Assembly: GCA_026712885.1 (NCBI GenBank)
Contig: JAPOPO010000041.1
Location: 1 to 9,955, forward strand
Length of the DNA stretch: 9,955 nucleotides
Reading direction: 5' to 3'
Source of the DNA: Rhodospirillales bacterium
GTDB lineage: Bacteria > Pseudomonadota > Alphaproteobacteria > UBA828
Part shown: piece after piece, positions 1-5,712 of the stretch
Numbering within the stretch: the first letter of the stretch is position 1
Layout of the letters: each line of letters begins with the position of its first letter
Translations under genes and position numbers: made by a program
Notes under the pieces: generated by a model
What the model saw: the letters and a program-made list of their open reading frames with translations, nothing else
Database searches by the model: none
Told to the model about the DNA's origin: nothing

Positions 1-185
1 ATTTCACGAGCGACGTAGCGCTTCAGGCAGCGCATGACCTCGCGTTTGGACAGTCCCTCCAGGGTCCTCCGTGCGACATAGTCTCGGGTCCGCTGGTCGG
101 TTCGCATTCGGTACACGACGGCCATATGAAGGGCAGAGTTGGCTTGGCGGTTGCCGCCGCGGTTGAGGCGGTGGCGTATCCGTCG
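1..185 (-). pseudogene. IS110-family transposase, C-terminal remnant
   Basis: Read on the minus strand from 185 to the window edge, the frame encodes about 61 residues matching the C-terminal (transposase 20/IS116-IS110-IS902) domain of IS110-type DEDD transposases. The conserved blocks RHRLNRGGNRQAN, RTRDYVARRTLEGLSKRE and MRCLKRYVARE are all present. A TGA stop at 186-188 lies in frame just upstream. No transposase sequence (neither the catalytic DEDD domain nor the linker) is found between 186 and 424. The copy has therefore lost its N-terminal part and is broken. The C-terminus runs out of the window, so whether that end of the element is intact cannot be seen. Family assignment is firm; inactivity is inferred from the missing 5' portion. 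Confidence 0.82.
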
Positions 186-423
186 TCAGAATTGTTGTTC
201 GGCGCGGGTGTTTGACGCCGATCGGCACTGTAACCTATTGAACAAGCTGGATTCTAGGGGATCAAGATTCGACGCTCTTGAGTAACAAATGCCTAAGTAG
301 CTGACGGCATTGGGTCTTGGGTTTTGTCGTTTTGCGATCTTTTCGCCCCACACCCGGCCAGTTCACACACCAGCCGTCGCAGTTACTCCCGCGACCGAGC
401 CGACGCGCCGCGACGGTGGAGGC
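186..423. other. Non-coding stretch between two gene remnants
   Basis: No convincing gene on either strand. The plus-strand open frames here are low-complexity, Arg/Pro-rich shadows. The stretch joins the broken IS110 transposase to the truncated DCC-family gene. No terminal inverted repeat or target duplication was recognised. Confidence 0.5.
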
Positions 424-687
424 TTAACAACACTCTTCGAGATCGTAGCCCTCGCGGCGCAGCCGGGAGACGAGGCCAGGCGCCTCCCTGCCGTCGATCA
501 GGCGGAGCGGCTTGCCGATACGCGTCTCGAATTGCGACTTCGCGACGTAGAAGCTGCAAAACGGGCATTCGCCGTCATAGAGCAGGAAGGGGTCGCGTCC
601 GGCGGGATCGGCGCCCTCGTCCCTCACCGCTTCCCTGGACGTCACGGTCTCATCCCCCGGCGTTCCTGCCCCTTGCCTCGACGACAT
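424..687 (-). pseudogene. DCC-family (DUF393) thiol-disulfide oxidoreductase, 3'-truncated
   Basis: From the ATG at 687 the frame gives 87 residues (GTG at 720 would give 98). Residues 33-85 match the start of the DCC/DUF393 family. The family signature LLYDGECPFC is present, with the CxxC pair at Cys41 and Cys44 and Asp38 before it. It is followed by a helix and the segment PLRLIDGREAPGLVSRLRREGYDLEE. Family members normally continue for another 50-80 residues (a conserved G-x-V-V strand, then YHGADA-like residues). Here the frame ends in Cys-Cys-TAA directly after DLEE, and no continuation is found in any frame down to position 230. The gene has thus lost its 3' half, probably at a rearrangement breakpoint near 430. 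Members are small thioredoxin-like proteins of uncertain substrate. Family assignment is good; loss of function is inferred. Confidence 0.68.
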
Positions 688-858
688 GGAGAAACCCGAT
701 TTCACTGAGCGACCCGGCACACCTGAGACTGGGCCAACGCGGTGCGCAGTTCAACGCCGCGCAGCCACAAACAAGAGCCAGCCACGGCAATGTCCGGCGA
801 ATGGCGAGACGCGCCCGCTGACAAGCTCACCCTCCGCATCGCTGCTGAGAGATGCGGG

Positions 859-2883
859 CTAAAGATGCACGTCGTGCAGCGGCCGGCTCCAGTTTCGAGC
901 GCGCCGTTCGACGCGGGCAATGTCCTCTTCCAGCATCAAGCCGTCGGCGACCAGACGTTCCGCCGCCTCGACGATTGCGGCGACATAAGCGTCCCCGCGG
1001 CGATAGCGCTGCTCGATCGATGGCCGCGGGTCGCCGGTGGCGGCCCGCACCGATTCCGTTTCCGGCAGGGGGATCGTGCTGCCGGTGAACTCGTGCATGG
1101 CGCCCTCTCCGTGACCCCTGTCTCGCAGGTTCCAGCCGGTGTAGGTGGCGAGCGGGGCGGCGACCATCGGCACCCGCACCCCGGCCACGTCGTTGCCGTC
1201 CGCATCAACCGCCGGCACCAGCACGGTGTAGCCGTCGGGATCGACGACCTCGGGCGGCAGCGTGCTTTGAATGCCGCCCTCAGCCTCCGGTCCGAAGTCG
1301 AAGAACGGCAGCGCGTTGGGCCCGCGCGGGGTGGCGACCCCGGGTATGGCGGGGAACTGCGCGCGCCATTCATCCATGCCGACGAGGCTGCCGTCGCCGC
1401 GAATGGGGATTCGGCTTGACGGCGGCGCAACACCGTCGCTCGCCCAGCGGTCCATCGCGTCGAGCAGCGCGCGGAACAGCATCGAGGTCTGGACCACGTT
1501 GCCCAGATTCTGACAAAGGCCCTTTGCCGGTGCACCCTGGTTCGGATCGGCCACGTGCGGCGCGCTCGACCAGAAGTAGATCCGAACATTGTCGGGCTGT
1601 TCCAGATCGTTGCCCTCGGTGTCGGTGTGCACGAGCGAACCGCGCCGCTGCCAATATTCCGTCGCGCTCTGGCTGTGGAAGACGAGGGGGTCGGTCTCGG
1701 GCCGCTTGCAGATCGCGTCTGACCTGCCGGTCAGGTGATCCCGACACGCCGCGTAGGAGAAGGGGAAGCTGTCGGCGGCGTTGTCGTGGTCCTCATATTG
1801 CTGACCCGCCGGCACGACGACGTTGGCGAAGCGGTGGTTCATCCACATCCGCCCGCAGCCGGCGACGTGCGCCAGCACGCCGTCGAAAACCTTGCGCCCG
1901 GCCGCATCGGCGTTGAAACCGCGCCAGATCGCATCGCGGATGCAGCGTCCCGTCTGCGAGCGGCCGAAGGCATAGGCCCTCTCCATCGGCCCGCCGCCAG
2001 CCACCGGGTTGGCGCTTCCTTCGCTGTCGAACGCCTCGTACCTCAGGAAGCTCACGAGGTCGCGCACCGCCACGTGGCCCAGGCCCAGGACCAGCGGATC
2101 GCGGCCTTCGTAAACCAGCTCATAGATCCAGCCGGGCTCGAAGCCGCCCGGTATGTAGATGTGGGTGTCGGACTCGATGATCGCGTGCTCGGCGCCCTGG
2201 AAATCGAGGCCCACGCCGGTCTCGACGCGCGCGAACTGCCAGGCCTCCGGCGCAATCTCGTCGCGCTCGTCATCGGGATAGCGGCGCCGCGTCAGCCGTG
2301 CCTTCGACGGGTCGCGCGAGGCCGTCGGGTGGCTGCGGGTGGAGACCCAGCCGCTCAACGGCAGGGTGGTCTGGCCTTCCTGAGCGACGATGAACTCGGA
2401 GCGCACCGGGCCGGTGAGTGGCGCGGCACCGTCGGTTGCGACGGGCAGGGTCATTGTCATGCGGCCATCGCCCGGCAGGAGGTCTCCCTGCCAGGCGCCC
2501 CAGACCACCGTGTAGCCGCGGCGGAACAGATAGCCGTTGCCGGCGTGCTCCAGCGTCTGCGGATCGTTGCAGGCCGGCGCGTCGCAGAAATATTGGACCG
2601 CGCGCTTGTTGCCGCGGTTGCCGTAGTCGAAGAAGAACCGCCTGTTGGCACGGGCGGGATCGGCCGGTTTCAGGACGCAGAGATCGGCCGCGAGCTCGAC
2701 CAGGCCGTCGGGATTGCGGGGCGCTTTGTCCAGATCGACGACCCCTGCCTGCGCAGGCGCGTCAGGATCGACGGCAAACCGGGCCTGCCCGATCAGCCGC
2801 TCGTAAGCGCCGGCTTCGCCGAATGCGTGGCCGTCGGCAAAGGCCGTTCGTTCTTGAATGTCTATGGCGATTCTGTTGCTCAC
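859..2883 (-). CDS. Alpha/beta-hydrolase-domain protein (large, cytoplasmic)
   Basis: A 674-residue protein from a GTG start. A GGGAG Shine-Dalgarno at 2890-2894, 6 nt away, supports that start. It resembles the family annotated as 'alpha/beta hydrolase domain-containing protein' (Abhydrolase_10 type): an N-terminal beta-rich part with FFFDYGNRGNK (83-93) and YTVVWGAWQGD (124-134), then a hydrolase core. The nucleophile elbow is GRSQTG at 307-312 (Ser309). His443 in WSSAPHV is a candidate catalytic histidine, and the acid was not assigned. The C-terminal part (520-674) carries VDPDGYTVLVPAVDADGNDVAGVR and TYTGWNLRDRG. No signal peptide or membrane segment is visible, so it is probably cytosolic. 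The substrate is unknown; carboxylic-ester or amide hydrolysis is only implied by the fold. It stands alone, with remnants on both sides, and is the only intact gene of the left third. Its length agrees with the family. Confidence 0.8.
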   Translation of the reverse strand: MSNRIAIDIQERTAFADGHAFGEAGAYERLIGQARFAVDPDAPAQAGVVDLDKAPRNPDGLVELAADLCVLKPADPARANRRFFFDYGNRGNKRAVQYFCDAPACNDPQTLEHAGNGYLFRRGYTVVWGAWQGDLLPGDGRMTMTLPVATDGAAPLTGPVRSEFIVAQEGQTTLPLSGWVSTRSHPTASRDPSKARLTRRRYPDDERDEIAPEAWQFARVETGVGLDFQGAEHAIIESDTHIYIPGGFEPGWIYELVYEGRDPLVLGLGHVAVRDLVSFLRYEAFDSEGSANPVAGGGPMERAYAFGRSQTGRCIRDAIWRGFNADAAGRKVFDGVLAHVAGCGRMWMNHRFANVVVPAGQQYEDHDNAADSFPFSYAACRDHLTGRSDAICKRPETDPLVFHSQSATEYWQRRGSLVHTDTEGNDLEQPDNVRIYFWSSAPHVADPNQGAPAKGLCQNLGNVVQTSMLFRALLDAMDRWASDGVAPPSSRIPIRGDGSLVGMDEWRAQFPAIPGVATPRGPNALPFFDFGPEAEGGIQSTLPPEVVDPDGYTVLVPAVDADGNDVAGVRVPMVAAPLATYTGWNLRDRGHGEGAMHEFTGSTIPLPETESVRAATGDPRPSIEQRYRRGDAYVAAIVEAAERLVADGLMLEEDIARVERRARNWSRPLHDVHL

Positions 2884-3278
2884 TGCATGCTCCCAACCAC
2901 CGCTCCCCCTCGGTTCCGCCTTGGAGCATAAACATCAACCCGACACAGTTCGACGCAGTCTCACCTGCAAAGCGCCGACGCGATCCCCCGTGGCGACCGA
3001 TCCGGTGCATCTCTCGCAGAGCCGGTTTCCCTCGCGAGTTCGCCTGGTTACGGTTCATTGCTGTTCACACGCCAGGGGTGAGTGCTTCGCACGACGGCGC
3101 AATGCGCGGCCGTGGTGCGGCTTTCTCGGGCTGAGGCGCGATCCTCGGCAAAGTCACCTTCTCGCCGAACCGCGCCTATACGCTCTCAAGTGGCCCGGAC
3201 GACGATACCGACAATTCAGGGACGTGTCCGGGATCGGCTTCACGTCAGCAGCCGTCGCGTCTCGGCTTCCGCGACATC
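2884..3278. other. Intergenic region without a recognisable gene
   Basis: About 395 nt between the hydrolase gene start and the ABC-ATPase remnant. It should hold the hydrolase promoter (reading leftward), but no convincing -35/-10 pair was seen. The open frames on both strands are compositional and match no family I know. No repeats or strong hairpins were noticed. Confidence 0.45.
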
Positions 3279-3545
3279 CGACGCGTCGAGCGCACTGACC
3301 GCCTCGTCGAACACGACGAATCTGGGCGTCGTCACGAGCGCTCTGGCGATCGAGGCTCGTTGCCGCTGGCCGCCGGTCAGCTCGTGCGGCAGGTGCGACG
3401 AATGGTCCTCGCTGAGGCCCACGCGCTCCAGGATCGAGGCCACGGCCCTGGTTTCCCCGTCACGCTTGATGCCCGTAATGCGCAACGGCTCCGCGATCGA
3501 GCGCCCGATCGTCAACTTTGGATTGAACGACCATTCGGGGTGCTC
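3279..3545 (-). pseudogene. Oligopeptide/dipeptide ABC transporter ATPase, internal fragment
   Basis: The minus-strand frame encodes about 89 residues that match the middle of a DppF/OppF-type ATP-binding subunit. In order these are: a Q-loop-like HPEWSFNPKLTIGRSIAEPL, a helical segment ending SILERVGL, the ABC signature LTGGQRQRASIARAL, and a Walker B/D-loop segment FVVFDEAVSALDAS. The Walker A P-loop and everything N-terminal to the Q-loop are missing. Similarity also stops right after the D-loop, where VQAQV-type sequence is expected, so the H-loop and the peptide-transporter C-terminal region are absent. The frame stays open to 4079 on the upstream side, but only as the antisense of zrgA, with no fitting start codon or domain. 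This is a relic truncated at both ends, not a working ATPase. No permease or binding-protein genes lie nearby. Confidence 0.78.
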
Positions 3546-3570
3546 CTGCTCTTGGCTCTTGGCTAACCAC

Positions 3571-3584
3571 AGGGGAGTACCCCT
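3571..3584. promoter_or_regulatory. Short perfect dyad upstream of zrgA
   Basis: Perfect 5-bp inverted repeat AGGGG-AGTA-CCCCT, preceded by a tandem 7-mer CTTGGCT CTTGGCT at 3551-3564. It lies about 145 nt before the zrgA start. A CATAAT at 3598-3603 could be a -10 box, but no good -35 sits 16-19 nt before it. The dyad could be an operator; it does not look like the AT-rich Zur box of alphaproteobacteria. Low confidence, position-based inference only. Confidence 0.2.
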
Positions 3585-3729
3585 TTCCCGCCTGACACAT
3601 AATGGATCGCGTACGGCTCCTGGTGTCGGCGGACAGTTGCGTTCCGCGCGCGCTGTTGGGACCATGACCGGCACCGGCACCGGGCGGCGGCCGGGATTCA
3701 CCACAGCGGGCGGCGGGAGGCCTCGATCC

Positions 3730-4362
3730 ATGAGTAGATGGTCACACGAGGCGGCGCTCGCGTACTGTTTGGCAACCATCGGTGTGGCACTGATCGGATC
3801 GCAGGCCTGCGCCGCCGAGCGAGAGCTCGCCGCGCACCAGCATGGGCACGGATTTCTCAACGTCGCGATCGAGGGGAAGTCGTTGTGGATTGAACTGGAG
3901 ACGCCCGGGGCGGACATCGTGGGCTTTGAACATCCGGCTCGATCAGACGAAGACAAGGCCGCGATCGCGGAGGCGAAGGTGCGCCTGGACGACCCGGTCA
4001 GCCTGTTCGGTATTCCGGCGCAGGCGTCCTGCACGCCGGAGGAGGTCTCGGTAACACCGGTGGGATATGCGCTGGACACGGACGACGACCATCACGACGA
4101 GGACGATGGGCACGATCACGACGAGCACGTCGACGATGAACACGAAGAAGCGCACGACGACGAAACGGAGTCACACGCGGAATTCCACGCGGAGTATCGG
4201 TTGCAGTGCGCCGATCCGGCAGCGATCACCAGCCTGACCCTCACCTACTTCGATGTCTTTCCGGGCGCGGAGGAGCTGGAGGTAACCCTCATCACGGACG
4301 ACGGGCAAAGCCGCCAGGAGGTCACATCCGCTGAGCCGGTCGTGCATCTGAGCGGGGACTAG
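3730..4362 (+). CDS. zrgA: ZrgA-like zinc-binding periplasmic protein (DUF2796)
   Basis: A 210-residue protein from the ATG at 3730; the SD GGGAGG at 3715-3720 lies 9 nt upstream. An N-terminal signal peptide (about residues 1-29, hydrophobic core LATIGVALIG, probable cleavage near ACAA) indicates export. The mature start carries AHQHGHGFLNVAIEG, the DUF2796 hallmark, followed by LWIELETPGADIVGFEHPARSD. A His/Asp/Glu-rich loop at about 118-154 (HH, HDH, DEH and HEEAHDD patterns) should bind metal. Cys101 and Cys160 could form a disulfide. The C-terminal YFDVFPGAEELEV segment is also conserved. In Vibrio, ZrgA works with an ABC importer in zinc uptake. No zrgB/C-type transporter genes are in the window, so the protein is either an orphan or serves a transporter elsewhere. 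The stop codon lies inside the left arm of the palindromic element at 4356-4632. Confidence 0.85.
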   Translation: MSRWSHEAALAYCLATIGVALIGSQACAAERELAAHQHGHGFLNVAIEGKSLWIELETPGADIVGFEHPARSDEDKAAIAEAKVRLDDPVSLFGIPAQASCTPEEVSVTPVGYALDTDDDHHDEDDGHDHDEHVDDEHEEAHDDETESHAEFHAEYRLQCADPAAITSLTLTYFDVFPGAEELEVTLITDDGQSRQEVTSAEPVVHLSGD

Positions 4363-4393
4363 CCCGCAATTCTCACCAGGGTCATGGTCTGCG
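4356..4393 (+). repeat. Left terminal inverted repeat of the palindromic element
   Basis: 38 bp, paired with 4595-4632. The first 29 positions are identical to the reverse complement of the right arm. The two differences, at 4385 and 4388, are T here against C in the complement, which gives G-U wobble pairs in plus-strand RNA. The last codon and TAG stop of zrgA (GAC TAG) are part of this arm. Confidence 0.88.
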
Positions 4394-4396
4394 CGA

Positions 4397-4485
4397 CGCT
4401 CTCCAGCCCACAGAGCAGGAAAGCCGCGAAGCGCGATGTGGGGCATCGGGCGAGGGGCTTGACGCACTCTGTGGGCTGGAGAGCG
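4397..4485. repeat. Internal hairpin 1 (19-bp perfect stem)
   Basis: CGCTCTCCAGCCCACAGAG at 4397-4415 pairs without mismatch with 4467-4485. The 51-nt loop contains smaller complementary pairs: AAGCC 4421-4425 with GGCTT 4456-4460, and CGATG 4434-4438 with CATCG 4444-4448. It begins only 3 nt after the outer arm. Confidence 0.85.
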
Positions 4486-4496
4486 CCGCCCTTCGG

Positions 4497-4595
4497 GTCG
4501 CGCCCAGGCGCCCGCCCGCGGCGTCGCGGGCCTCAACCGTATTCCCTGATACGCTTTTCGGCCCGCTCCTGGCGGATCGAACGCCTGGGCGCGAC
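4497..4595. repeat. Internal hairpin 2 (14-bp perfect stem with two sub-hairpins)
   Basis: GTCGCGCCCAGGCG at 4497-4510 pairs perfectly with 4582-4595, directly adjoining the right outer arm. Inside are GCCCGCG-GCGT-CGCGGGC at 4514-4531 and CGTAT-TCCCTG-ATACG at 4538-4553. Confidence 0.82.
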
Positions 4596-4632
4596 GCAGG
4601 CCGTGACCCTGGTGAGAATTGCGGGCTAGTCC
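4595..4632 (-). repeat. Right terminal inverted repeat of the palindromic element
   Basis: 38 bp, paired with 4356-4393 (36 of 38 positions). It contains the GAC TAG end of rsfS on the minus strand, mirroring the GAC TAG end of zrgA in the left arm. Confidence 0.88.
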
Positions 4633-5042
4633 TCACCGGCAAGTGCCTGCTCTTCAGCCGCGCCGATGGCCTCGACGGACCACATCTTTTCCAGGTTGTA
4701 GAGGGCGCGGATTTCGGGCCGGAAGACGTGCACGATGATGTCGCCGGCATCGATCAGCACCCAGTCCGAGTTCTCGCGCCCCTCAGCAGCGAGCGCCGGC
4801 GTGCCGTCGTCTTTGAGCTGCTTCAGGAGTCGTTCCGCCACCGCATTGACATGGCGTTTCGACCGTCCGCTGGCGATGACCATGAGGTCGGCGATCGTGG
4901 TCTTGCCGTCGAGGTCGATGGTGACGATGTCCTCCGCCTTGGCGTCTGCAAGAGCGCCGGCGACGGCCCGGTGAAGCGCCTCGGCATCGGCCTTGACCGA
5001 CTCCCGACGCGTGGACCTAACAGGTCGATCAGGTACCGTTAT
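4626..5042 (-). CDS. rsfS: Ribosome silencing factor RsfS, apparent ATA start
   Basis: RsfS binds L14 on the free 50S subunit and blocks joining with 30S when nutrients are short. The frame gives 138 residues if begun at the ATA at 5040-5042. The RsfS/DUF143 domain runs from about residue 22 (EALHRAVAGALADAKAEDIV) through TTIADLMVIASGRSKRHVNA, then EGRENSDWVLIDAGDIIVHVF and RALYNLEKMWS. No ATG, GTG or TTG occurs in this frame before the ATG at 4883, which would cut off the first helix and strand of the domain. A good SD, GGAGG at 5049-5053, lies 6 nt before ATA, exactly where ATG would be expected. A real ATA (or neighbouring ACG) start, an ATG mutated to ATA, or a base error are all possible. 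It follows nadD by 23 nt and is the last gene of the operon. Its stop lies in the right arm of the palindromic element. Confidence 0.85.
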   Translation of the reverse strand: MTVPDRPVRSTRRESVKADAEALHRAVAGALADAKAEDIVTIDLDGKTTIADLMVIASGRSKRHVNAVAERLLKQLKDDGTPALAAEGRENSDWVLIDAGDIIVHVFRPEIRALYNLEKMWSVEAIGAAEEQALAGED

Positions 5043-5048
5043 GGTGTT

Positions 5049-5053
5049 CCTCC
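5049..5053 (-). promoter_or_regulatory. Shine-Dalgarno site of rsfS
   Basis: GGAGG on the minus strand, 6 nt before the ATA at 5042. A second G-rich AG stretch follows at 5055-5062. The site lies in the short gap after the nadD stop and is the main reason for placing the rsfS start at ATA. Confidence 0.6.
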
Positions 5054-5065
5054 AGCCTCCCCCTA

Positions 5066-5698
5066 TTAGCCCGCAGCACCGCTAGCGGCGCGCAACGCTG
5101 TCGCCGAGGCTGGATGCAGCGGACCATGGATAACCATCCAGGCGGGCGGCTTGCTCCGCGCGAGCCCTGTCGCTCGGCGTTCCGCCATTCTTTGGCGAGC
5201 GAATCGTTTCGCAGGCTTAACCACACTGGCATAGCGAGAGTAAGGCCAGCGGTCGATGACCGCAACGGGTAGTGCCCGGAAGAGCGCGGGCCAGCGCCGC
5301 CACTCCGCGAGCGTCGGCAGGTTGTCGGCGCCGACGATCCAGACCAGCCGGTGCCGCGGGAAACGTTGCTTGAGGCGGACGACCGTGTCGACCGAGTAGC
5401 AGCTGCCGAGGCGGCGTTCGATATCGCTCACGCGGAGCCGCCGGTCGCCCGCCGCGGCCTTCGCGCTGGCGAGGCGCTCGTCGAACGCCGCCATTCCGGC
5501 GCGGGGCTTGAGCGGGTTCTGCGGCGAGACCAGCCACCAGACCTCTTGCAGGCCCAGGCGCTTGAGCGCCAGCAAGCTGATATGGCGATGACCCTCATGG
5601 GCCGGATTGAAGGAGCCGCCGAGCAGGCCGATCCTGCGCCCCGGCGGCCGTGCGCCCGCCGCACTGCCCGGCACAGGCCGCGACCGCCGCCGGCGCAT
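5066..5698 (-). CDS. nadD: Nicotinate-nucleotide adenylyltransferase
   Basis: Makes deamido-NAD from nicotinate mononucleotide and ATP in NAD synthesis; cytosolic. About 210 residues from the ATG at 5698; a GTG at 5704 adds two. The nucleotidyltransferase core begins with IGLLGGSFNPAHEGH (HxGH is the ATP-binding motif, about residues 23-37). SPQNPLKP and VGADNLPTLAEWRRW are the usual NadD substrate-site blocks. The C-terminal SATALR corresponds to the (S/T)-x-x-R ATP-binding motif of the family. A basic, Arg/Pro-rich stretch of about 20 residues precedes the core. The gene begins 14 nt after the proA stop, with no strong SD, which suggests translational coupling. Pairing with rsfS downstream is standard in bacteria. 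Length is normal. Confidence 0.93.
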   Translation of the reverse strand: MRRRRSRPVPGSAAGARPPGRRIGLLGGSFNPAHEGHRHISLLALKRLGLQEVWWLVSPQNPLKPRAGMAAFDERLASAKAAAGDRRLRVSDIERRLGSCYSVDTVVRLKQRFPRHRLVWIVGADNLPTLAEWRRWPALFRALPVAVIDRWPYSRYASVVKPAKRFARQRMAERRATGLARSKPPAWMVIHGPLHPASATALRAASGAAG

Positions 5699-5712
5699 GG
5701 GCACGAGCGGGG

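Larger units (their letters stand above)
4356..4632. mobile_element. 277-bp palindromic MITE-like element with nested hairpins
   Basis: The stretch begins with GGACTAGCCCGCAATTCTCA and ends with its reverse complement. The inverted ends (4356-4393 and 4595-4632) are 38 bp with 36 matches. Between them sit two further long inverted repeats (4397-4415 with 4467-4485, and 4497-4510 with 4582-4595), each containing smaller hairpins. The whole would fold as a three-way junction. There is no transposase gene; the 81-codon frame inside is dictated by the repeats and has no known domain. Long terminal inverted repeats around a short non-coding core fit a non-autonomous element (MITE). CTAG stands at both outer ends and could be the target site. 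Alternatives are a bidirectional terminator or a structured RNA gene. I cannot assign a parent IS family. The structure is directly visible; the mobile nature is inferred. Confidence 0.7.

Noticed and set aside
1735..2931. 398-codon plus-strand frame opposite the hydrolase
   Set aside because: It lies antisense to a gene with clear family motifs and itself shows no domain.
3546..3729. Zur box for zrgA
   Set aside because: No AT-rich TGTTAT-type palindrome is present; the only dyad is GC-rich.
3082..3729. N-terminal extension of zrgA back to 3082
   Set aside because: It would bury the signal peptide inside the protein and lies antisense to the ABC remnant; the ATG at 3730 has its own SD.
4384..4629. 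81-codon plus-strand frame inside the palindromic element
   Set aside because: Its sequence is dictated by the inverted repeats, has no SD or domain, and its ends coincide with the repeat arms.
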